Assembly: GCF_001519075.1 (NCBI RefSeq)
Contig: NZ_KQ954246.1
Span: forward strand, 620,001-684,000
Source: Novosphingobium fuchskuhlense
GTDB lineage: Bacteria > Pseudomonadota > Alphaproteobacteria > Sphingomonadales > Sphingomonadaceae
Direction of reading: 5' to 3'
DNA length: 64,000 nucleotides
The position numbers were made by a program, and so were the translations under genes. Positions within the stretch are counted from its first letter, which is position 1, and each line of letters starts with the position of its first letter. Below the pieces are notes generated by a model. It had not been told where the DNA came from and did no database searches. It saw nothing but the letters and a program-made list of their open reading frames with translations. Shown one piece after another: positions 43,226 through 49,821 of the stretch.

Positions 43226-44707
43226 ATGAACATGATGGATCCCAACATGACGGCAGCACCAGCCCCGCTCTATGCGAAGCGCACGGCGGTGTTGCCGAAG
43301 CGGGTCGACGGGCCGTTCCGCCGCTTCAAGTGGCTGGTCATGGCGGTGTGCCTCGCAGTCTACTGGGGCACGCCGTGGTTCCGCTGGGACCGGGGGCCGC
43401 ATGCCCCGCATCAGGCGGTCCTGATCGATCTGGCGCACCGCCGGTTCTACATGTTCGCCATCGAGATCTGGCCGCAGGAGTTCTACTTCGTCGCCGGAAT
43501 GCTGATCATGGCGGGGATCGGCTTGTTCCTCGTCACCAGCGCGGTGGGCCGGGCGTGGTGCGGCTATGCTTGCCCGCAGACGGTGTGGACCGACCTCTAC
43601 CAGCATGTCGACCGCCTGATCGACGGCGACCGCAATGCGCAGCTGCGGCTGAATGCGGCGCCCTGGACCCCGGCGAAGTTTGCCCGGCGGATGTTCAAGT
43701 GGAGCGTCTACCTCGGCATCGCTTTCGTGACGGGCGGCGCGTGGATCTTCTACTTTGCCGACGCGCCCACGCTCCAGCGCGAATTCTGGACCGGCACGGC
43801 GGCCCCGGTGGCCTATGCCTCGACCGGCATCCTGACCTTCACCACCTTCTGGCTCGGCGGTTTCATGCGCGAGCAGGTGTGCATCTACATGTGCCCCTGG
43901 CCGCGCATCCAGACCGCGATGCTGGACGAGAACTCGCTCACCGTCACCTACAAGCACTGGCGGGGCGAGCCGCGTGGTTCGCTCAAGGAAGCGAAAGGGG
44001 CTGCAAACCCGCTGGGTGACTGCATCGATTGCAAGCAGTGCGTGGCGGTGTGCCCGACGGGGATCGACATTCGCGAGGGGCCGCAGATCGGCTGCATCAC
44101 CTGCGCGCTGTGCGTCGATGCCTGCGACAAGGCGATGGCCTCGGTGGGCCGTCCGCGCGGCCTGATCGACTATTGCACGCTGATCGACGCCGAGCGCGAG
44201 ATCAAGGGCGAGGCGGTGCGGCCGGTGCGCAAGGTGCTGCTGCGCCCGCGCCTGATCGCCTACTTCGCCGTGTGGGGCGGGATCGGCCTGTCGCTGCTTT
44301 TCCTGCTCGGCGCGCGCGAGCGGCTGACGCTGTCGGTTGCGCGCGAGCGCAATCCGGAATTCGTCCAGCTTTCGGGCGGCGCGGTGCGCAATGCCTTCAC
44401 GCTGGCACTGCGCAACATGGAAGACCGCCCGCGCACCTTGCGGATCGCTGCCGAAGGGCTGCCGGGTGCGGCGCTCTATACCGACGATATGGCGCCGGGT
44501 GCGGCGAGGGCCACGATCGACGTCGCGGTCCCGGCGGACAGCACGGCGAAGGTCCGGCTCTATGCCGTGGTTCCGGCCGCCCACGCGCGGCAGCAGGACT
44601 TCACCTTGCAGGCGGCGCCACTCGATCACGAGGGCCGGCCCGTGCGCCGCGAGACGCATTTCGCAGCGCCGGAAAGCGAACACGAAGAACACGAGGAGCA
44701 CGAGTGA
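43226..44707 (+). CDS. ccoG: Cytochrome c oxidase accessory protein CcoG (FixG-like ferredoxin)
   Basis: A 493-residue membrane iron-sulfur protein with about five helices. Two [4Fe-4S] motifs are present (CIDCKQCVAVCP and CITCALCVDAC), along with conserved CGYACPQTVW and CIYMCPWPR. It ends in an immunoglobulin-like periplasmic domain. In the family, CcoG reduces Cu(II) to Cu(I) for cbb3 assembly. The last residues form an unusual SEHEEHEEHE tail that could bind metal. It overlaps ccoH (TGATG). Confidence 0.96.
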   Translation: MNMMDPNMTAAPAPLYAKRTAVLPKRVDGPFRRFKWLVMAVCLAVYWGTPWFRWDRGPHAPHQAVLIDLAHRRFYMFAIEIWPQEFYFVAGMLIMAGIGLFLVTSAVGRAWCGYACPQTVWTDLYQHVDRLIDGDRNAQLRLNAAPWTPAKFARRMFKWSVYLGIAFVTGGAWIFYFADAPTLQREFWTGTAAPVAYASTGILTFTTFWLGGFMREQVCIYMCPWPRIQTAMLDENSLTVTYKHWRGEPRGSLKEAKGAANPLGDCIDCKQCVAVCPTGIDIREGPQIGCITCALCVDACDKAMASVGRPRGLIDYCTLIDAEREIKGEAVRPVRKVLLRPRLIAYFAVWGGIGLSLLFLLGARERLTLSVARERNPEFVQLSGGAVRNAFTLALRNMEDRPRTLRIAAEGLPGAALYTDDMAPGAARATIDVAVPADSTAKVRLYAVVPAAHARQQDFTLQAAPLDHEGRPVRRETHFAAPESEHEEHEEHE

Positions 44708-45171
44708 TGGCACAGCTTTCGGCACGGCCCTTTACCGGGCGGCACATGGCGCTCGTTATGACGGGCTTCTTCGGCGTGGTGATCGCGGTCAATGTGCTGC
44801 TCGCCAACCTCGCGGTCTCCACCTTCAGCGGGACGGTCGTCGACAACTCCTATGTTGCGAGCCAGGAATTCAACCGCTGGCTAGGCGCGGCGAAGGCCGA
44901 CAAGGCGCTGGGCTGGAAGCTTGACATTGCGCGGGCCGGGCCGGGTACGGTGCGCTTTACCCTCATGGATGCGAGCGGGCGGCCGCTGACGGGCGCTGCA
45001 GTGCGGGCGCAGGCGGATCACCCGCTTGGCGCCCGCGCACCGGTCGCGATGAACCCGCGAGAAGTCGCGCCGGGTGTCTATGAAGCGGCGCTGCCCGCCG
45101 GGCGCTGGCACGTGGGGATCGAGGTACGGGCGCATGACCACGTGTGGCATGCCGAGGATGACGCGCTGTGA
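44707..45171 (+). CDS. ccoH: cbb3 oxidase assembly protein CcoH (FixH family)
   Basis: A 154-residue protein with one N-terminal membrane helix (ALVMTGFFGVVIAVNVLLANLAV) and a periplasmic beta-sandwich domain (SYVASQEFNRWL, LTGAAVRAQADHPLG). CcoH is needed for stable oxidase assembly and contacts CcoN. The start is inside the ccoG stop. It overlaps ccoI by four bases (GTGA). Confidence 0.92.
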   Translation: MAQLSARPFTGRHMALVMTGFFGVVIAVNVLLANLAVSTFSGTVVDNSYVASQEFNRWLGAAKADKALGWKLDIARAGPGTVRFTLMDASGRPLTGAAVRAQADHPLGARAPVAMNPREVAPGVYEAALPAGRWHVGIEVRAHDHVWHAEDDAL

Positions 45172-47285
45172 ACGCCTCCGCAGCGCGCCTCGCCCCCGAG
45201 ATCAGCCGGACAGTACTCGCCGTGCCGGGGATGCACTGCGCAGGCTGCATGGGCAAGGTCGAGCGCGCGCTTGGCGCCGTGCCCGGCGTCGCTGCGGCCC
45301 GGGCGAACCTGACGGCGCGCACGATCGCGGTCGATCATGCGCCAGAGGCAGACATTCCGGCGCTGGTCGCGGCACTTGCCGGAGCGGGCTTTGCCGCCGA
45401 GCCGCGCGAGGATGCGCTCGAGCCGCCATCTGCCACGCGCGAACTGCTCGCACCGCTCGCGGTGGCGGCGTTCGCCTGCATGAACGTAATGCTGCTTTCG
45501 GTTAGCGTCTGGTCGGGCGCGGATGGCAGCACCCGCGATCTGTTTCACTGGCTTTCGGCGCTGATCGGCGTGCCGGCGATCCTTTTTGCGGGGCAGCCGT
45601 TCTTCCGCTCGGGCTGGGGCGCGCTGAAGCGCGGGCGCACCAACATGGACGTGCCGATTTCCATCGGTGTGATGCTGGCGACCGGCCTTTCCTGCTACGA
45701 GACGCTGACCGGCGGCAAGGAAGCCTGGTTCGACGGCACCTTGATGCTGCTGCTGTTCCTTCTCGCTGGGCGCGCGCTCGATGCGATGATGCGCGACCGC
45801 GCGCGCGCCGGCGTGGCGGCGCTGCTGCGGCAGGCGGCCAGCGGGGCCATGGTGGTCGGCGCGGATGGCACGCTCCACTGGACCGCCGCCGCCGCGCTCG
45901 TGCCGGGGATGCTGATGCGCGTCGCGGCGGGCGAGCGGCTTGCGGCCGATGGCGCAATCGCCAGCGGCCTGAGCCGTTTCGACCAGTCGCTGCTGACGGG
46001 CGAGACCGCACCGGTTCCGGCAGGCCCGGGCCAGGCGGTGCTGGCAGGGATGCTCAATCTGGACGGCCCGGTCGATATCATCGTCACGGCGGCCGGGCAG
46101 GGCACTGCACTTGCCGAGATCGCGCAGGCGATGGAAAGCGCCGGGCAGGCCAAGAGCGCCTTTGTCCGGATCGCGGACCGCGCCTCGCGGCTCTATGCAC
46201 CCGCTGTCCACACGCTGGCGGCACTGAGCTTTGCCGGTTGGCTGATGGCGGGCGCGGGGCTGCACCAGTCGCTGGTGGTGGGCATTGCGGTGCTGATCAT
46301 CACGTGCCCTTGCGCGCTGGGCCTTGCCGTACCGGTGGCGCAGGTTGTGGCCGCAGGCGCGCTGCTGAAGCAGGGCGTGATGGTGAAGGACGGCAGTGCC
46401 ATCGAGCGCCTTGCCAAGGTCGACCGCGTGCTGCTCGACAAGACGGGGACCCTGACGATGGGCCGTCCTTTGCCCGATGCCGCGGTGCTGGCTGCCATGG
46501 GCGAGGAGGAAGCCGCCGTCGCGCTCGCGCTCGCCAGCCACAGCCGCCATCCGTTGTCGCAGGCACTTGCCCTTGCGCTGGCAGCGCGCGGCGTGCGGGC
46601 GGCGACGGTTGAAAACGTGCGCGAGACGGCGGGGCGCGGGGTGTCCGGCATGTGGCGGGGCCTTGCGGTTTCGCTGGGGCGGCCTGCGCAAAGTGTCGGT
46701 ACCTCTGCCGCGCTTGCCATCGGTGCAGGGCCGGTGCGGGTGATCGGCTTTGCCGACCGGCTGCGGCCCGAGGCGCGCGAAGCGCTCGCCGATCTTGCCG
46801 CGCTCGGCATCCAGGCCTCGATCCTGTCCGGCGACAATGCCGAGGCCGTCCGCGTGACCGCGCGCGAGACGGGGCTTACCGGGCAGGCTGCCGCGCTCCC
46901 CGCGGACAAGCTCGAGGCAATCCAGCGGCTGCAGCGCAGCGGCAAGTGCGTGCTGATGGTGGGCGACGGGATCAACGACGGCCCCGCGCTGGCCGCAGCC
47001 GATGCTTCGATCGCGCCGGGAAGCGCGAGCGACGTCGGACGTCAGGCTGCCGATTTCGTATTCACCGGCGAGTCGCTGCTCGCCCTGCCGCGCGCCGTGC
47101 GCGCCAGCCGCCGGACGATGCGCGTGGTGCGCCAAAACTTCGCCGCCGCGATCCTCTACAATGCCTTTGCCGTGCCGCTGGCGATGGCGGGGCTGGTCAC
47201 GCCTCTCATGGCGGCAATTGCCATGGCGACCTCGTCATTGATCGTGGTGGGCAATTCGCTCCGCCTTGCAGGAGCCGCCCGATGA
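45168..47285 (+). CDS. ccoI: Copper-translocating P-type ATPase CcoI
   Basis: A 705-residue P1B-type ATPase. An N-terminal heavy-metal domain has GMHCAGC (Cys24/Cys27). The membrane CPC motif lies at about residues 380-382 (IITCPCALGLAVP). DKTGTLT is the phosphorylation site, the nucleotide-binding HP pair is in SRHPLSQAL, and GDGINDGPAL closes the hinge. FixI/CcoI members export copper across the inner membrane for cbb3 assembly and do not confer copper resistance. GTG start, coupled to ccoH. Confidence 0.96.
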   Translation: MNASAARLAPEISRTVLAVPGMHCAGCMGKVERALGAVPGVAAARANLTARTIAVDHAPEADIPALVAALAGAGFAAEPREDALEPPSATRELLAPLAVAAFACMNVMLLSVSVWSGADGSTRDLFHWLSALIGVPAILFAGQPFFRSGWGALKRGRTNMDVPISIGVMLATGLSCYETLTGGKEAWFDGTLMLLLFLLAGRALDAMMRDRARAGVAALLRQAASGAMVVGADGTLHWTAAAALVPGMLMRVAAGERLAADGAIASGLSRFDQSLLTGETAPVPAGPGQAVLAGMLNLDGPVDIIVTAAGQGTALAEIAQAMESAGQAKSAFVRIADRASRLYAPAVHTLAALSFAGWLMAGAGLHQSLVVGIAVLIITCPCALGLAVPVAQVVAAGALLKQGVMVKDGSAIERLAKVDRVLLDKTGTLTMGRPLPDAAVLAAMGEEEAAVALALASHSRHPLSQALALALAARGVRAATVENVRETAGRGVSGMWRGLAVSLGRPAQSVGTSAALAIGAGPVRVIGFADRLRPEAREALADLAALGIQASILSGDNAEAVRVTARETGLTGQAAALPADKLEAIQRLQRSGKCVLMVGDGINDGPALAAADASIAPGSASDVGRQAADFVFTGESLLALPRAVRASRRTMRVVRQNFAAAILYNAFAVPLAMAGLVTPLMAAIAMATSSLIVVGNSLRLAGAAR

Positions 47286-47295
47286 GGAGAACAAC

Positions 47296-47445
47296 GTGAC
47301 CTCGATCCTGATCCTCATCCCTATCGCGCTCGGCATGGGACTTCTTGGTCTCGCAGCCTTTTTCTGGGCGCTGCGGGCTGGGCAGTTCAGCGATCTCGAT
47401 GGCGCTGCGGCGCGCATCCTGATCGATGAGGATCAGCCGCTATGA
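47296..47445 (+). CDS. ccoS: cbb3 oxidase maturation protein CcoS
   Basis: A 49-residue protein that is easy to miss because of its size. It starts at GTG 47296 with GAGGAGA upstream. One membrane helix (ILIPIALGMGLLGLAAFFWAL) is followed by RAGQFSDLDGAAARIL, the signature of CcoS, which is required for cofactor insertion. It ends in DEDQPL, and its stop overlaps the next ATG (ATGA). It completes ccoNOQPGHIS. Confidence 0.93.
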   Translation: MTSILILIPIALGMGLLGLAAFFWALRAGQFSDLDGAAARILIDEDQPL

Positions 47446-47681
47446 AGCGCGCCTTTGCCTTGCTCAGCGCGTTCGCCGTGCTTCAGTTGGCGATTCCGGC
47501 ACAGGCCGCGCCCCCCACCATGATCGCATTGTGCGGCGGCGGCGCGCCGATTCCGTTGCCCATGAAAAATCACGATGCGGACAAGCCGTGTTGCAAGATT
47601 TGCCATAGCGCAATGCGCAAGCGTTTCGGCGGTGGCACGTGCTGCGGGGAGAATGACGAGGAAGAGGACACCGGGCAATGA
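47442..47681 (+). CDS. Small exported cysteine-rich protein of unknown function
   Basis: A 79-residue protein translated from an ATG inside the ccoS stop and overlapping hemN by four bases. The first 23 residues form a signal peptide (LLSAFAVLQLAIPAQAA). The mature part is about 56 residues with six cysteines (one in ALCGGG, then PCCKICH, then TCC), several basic residues and an acidic tail (ENDEEED). The spacing does not match a haem c site. Its position between ccoS and hemN suggests a periplasmic metal-handling or redox role in oxidase assembly. I do not recognise the family. Confidence 0.82.
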   Translation: MKRAFALLSAFAVLQLAIPAQAAPPTMIALCGGGAPIPLPMKNHDADKPCCKICHSAMRKRFGGGTCCGENDEEEDTGQ

Positions 47682-49021
47682 GCGGGCCAATCAAAGCGGA
47701 GCAGTTTGCCGACTGGGCCTACTATCCGGAACTGCTCGCGCGGCCGGTGCCGCGCTATACCAGCTATCCCACCGCGGCGGAGTTCGTCGAAGAGAGCTTC
47801 GAGCTGCGCCAGCGCATATCGCTTGGTGCCCTCACCGGGCCTGTCTCGATCTACCTCCACATCCCCTATTGCGAAGAAATCTGCTGGTATTGCGGCTGCA
47901 ACACGGGTGCGGCCAACAAGCGCCACCGCCTGACCGCCTATCTCGAGGCGCTCCACCGCGAGATCGCGCTGGTGGCGGACATGCTCGATCCTTCGGTGCA
48001 TATCGAGCACATCGCGTTCGGTGGCGGCAGCCCCAACGCCGTGCCGCCCACCGAGTTCGTGCGGCTGATCGATGCGCTCGTGCTGGCGTTCCGCTTCGTG
48101 CGCCCGGCGCTTTCGGTCGAGCTCGATCCGCGCACCCTGACGCGCGACTGGCTGACCGCGATCCGCGGCATCGGCGTCACCCGCGTCAGCCTGGGCGTGC
48201 AGACGCTGAACCCCGCCGTGCAGGAAGCGATTGGCCGCGTGCAACCGATCGAGATGATCGAGACGGCGGTGGCAGGTCTGCGCGCAGCCGGGGTCGGTTC
48301 GATCAACTTCGATCTCATGTACGGCCTGCCGCATCAGGACGATGCCGTGCTGGCCGAGACGCTGGCGCAGAGCGCCCGCATGGGGCCCGATCGCATCGCG
48401 CTGTTCGGCTATGCCCACGTGCCGCACATGATCCCGCGCCAGCGCCGGATCGACGGCTCTGACCTGCCCGACCAGCGCGGGCGGTTCCGCATGGCGGCGC
48501 GCGGCGCGCGGCAGCTCATGGATGCGGGGTATCAGGCAGTTGGCTTCGACCATTTTGCGCTGCCGGACGATCCGCTCGCCCGCGCGGCACGGAGCGGCAC
48601 GCTGCGGCGCAATTTCCAAGGCTTTACCGAAGATCCCGCCTCGACGCTGATCGGGCTGGGCGCCTCGGCGATCAGCGAAATGCCGGGGCTTATGGTGCAG
48701 AACGAAAAGAACCCCGGGCGTTACCGCATGTTGATCGGTGCGGATCAACTCGCCGGGCGCAAGGGACTGGAGACCACGGCGGAGGACGCGCGCCGCGCCG
48801 CGCTGATCGAGGCGCTGCTCTGCAAGGGGGCGGCGAAGATCGACGCGGATCTGCTGAACGCGGTGCGATCCAGGCTGGAACCGTTTGCTGCGGTAGGCCT
48901 TGTCTCGCTTGAGCGCGGCTGGCTGCGGCTGGAAGCAGGCGCGGCGCCCTATGCCCGCGCCATCGCTGCGGTGTTCGATGCCTACCGCAGCGAGGAGCGC
49001 AGCTTCAGCTCGGCGATCTGA
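47678..49021 (+). CDS. hemN: Oxygen-independent coproporphyrinogen III dehydrogenase
   Basis: A 447-residue radical-SAM enzyme. Cys65-x3-Cys69-x2-Cys72, with Cys74, in IPYCEEICWYCGCNTG binds the [4Fe-4S] cluster. GGGSPNA is the SAM-binding glycine motif, and the C-terminal HemN domain (GFTEDPASTLIGLGASAIS) is present. It oxidises coproporphyrinogen III to protoporphyrinogen IX without oxygen, supplying haem when HemF cannot work. It is at the end of the cbb3 operon; hemF is elsewhere in this window. Confidence 0.96.
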   Translation: MSGPIKAEQFADWAYYPELLARPVPRYTSYPTAAEFVEESFELRQRISLGALTGPVSIYLHIPYCEEICWYCGCNTGAANKRHRLTAYLEALHREIALVADMLDPSVHIEHIAFGGGSPNAVPPTEFVRLIDALVLAFRFVRPALSVELDPRTLTRDWLTAIRGIGVTRVSLGVQTLNPAVQEAIGRVQPIEMIETAVAGLRAAGVGSINFDLMYGLPHQDDAVLAETLAQSARMGPDRIALFGYAHVPHMIPRQRRIDGSDLPDQRGRFRMAARGARQLMDAGYQAVGFDHFALPDDPLARAARSGTLRRNFQGFTEDPASTLIGLGASAISEMPGLMVQNEKNPGRYRMLIGADQLAGRKGLETTAEDARRAALIEALLCKGAAKIDADLLNAVRSRLEPFAAVGLVSLERGWLRLEAGAAPYARAIAAVFDAYRSEERSFSSAI

Positions 49022-49165
49022 GGGTTATGCTCGCGGGTGGCGAGGTTGGCGAGTTGGGGAAGCAGCCCAGCGAAGAATAGCTATGCACCCCGCCGATTGC
49101 AGGCTGCATGGCAGGCCCCCGCGCGTTAGGTCAGGGCGCATTCTTCACAGCCCCAGCGAGTTCCC

Positions 49166-49795
49166 ATGAAGCCTATCGAAACCATCATGCGCACGGCTCC
49201 GGTCATTCCGGTGTTGGTGATCGAGGACGTGGCCCACGCCGTGCCCGTGGCGCGCGCCCTGGTGGCCGGCGGTCTGCGCGTCCTTGAAGTGACGCTGCGC
49301 ACGCCCGTGGCGCTCGATGTGATCCGGGCGATGCGCAGTGTCGAGGGCGCGATTGTCGGCGCGGGCACGGTGACCGATCCTGCCACGCTCAAGGCGTCGA
49401 TCGATGCCGGGGCGGAGTTCATTGTTTCGCCTGGCCTGACCGAGCGGCTCGGCGCGGCTGCGGTATCCTCGGGCATTCCCTATCTGCCCGGTGTCACCAA
49501 TGCGGGTGACATCATGCGCGGGCTTGATCTGGGGCTTACGCACTTTAAGTTCTTCCCTGCCGCCACATCTGGCGGATTGCCCGCGCTCAAGGCGCTTGCG
49601 GCGCCCTTCCATCAGTGCCAGTTTTGCCCGACGGGAGGGATCACGCTGGAAAGCGCGCCGGAATGGCTGGGCTTTGCGCCTGTGCTGTGCGTCGGCGGCT
49701 CCTGGGTGGTGGGCAAAGTCGCCCCTGGTAGCGCTCCCGATAGCGCCGCCATCGAAGCGGCGGCGCGCGCGGCAGCGGCACTGCCGCAAGGGTGA
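49166..49795 (+). CDS. eda: 2-dehydro-3-deoxy-6-phosphogluconate aldolase
   Basis: A 209-residue class I aldolase. VLEVTLRTP gives the catalytic Glu and phosphate-binding Arg, GAGTVTDP and FIVSPG line the barrel, and HFKFFPAATSGG contains the Schiff-base Lys. GGITLESAPEWL closes the phosphate site. It cleaves KDPG to pyruvate and glyceraldehyde 3-phosphate in the Entner-Doudoroff pathway. No edd is adjacent. The PEP carboxylase homologue begins 26 bases after its stop. Confidence 0.95.
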   Translation: MKPIETIMRTAPVIPVLVIEDVAHAVPVARALVAGGLRVLEVTLRTPVALDVIRAMRSVEGAIVGAGTVTDPATLKASIDAGAEFIVSPGLTERLGAAAVSSGIPYLPGVTNAGDIMRGLDLGLTHFKFFPAATSGGLPALKALAAPFHQCQFCPTGGITLESAPEWLGFAPVLCVGGSWVVGKVAPGSAPDSAAIEAAARAAAALPQG

Positions 49796-49821
49796 TACGC
49801 AAATCGGGGAAGGCCAAGCCC

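Noticed and set aside
47442-47681. The cysteine-rich protein as a c-type cytochrome
   Set aside because: No CxxCH motif is present; the only Cys-His context is CKICHS, in which the histidine follows Cys-x2-Cys, but there is no distal Met segment and the neighbouring CC makes metal or disulfide roles more likely. The haem option is not fully excluded.
49022-49165. Possible small gene or RNA between hemN and eda
   Set aside because: No ribosome site with a sensible frame, no terminator and no FNR box; I see nothing supportable in this 144-base gap.
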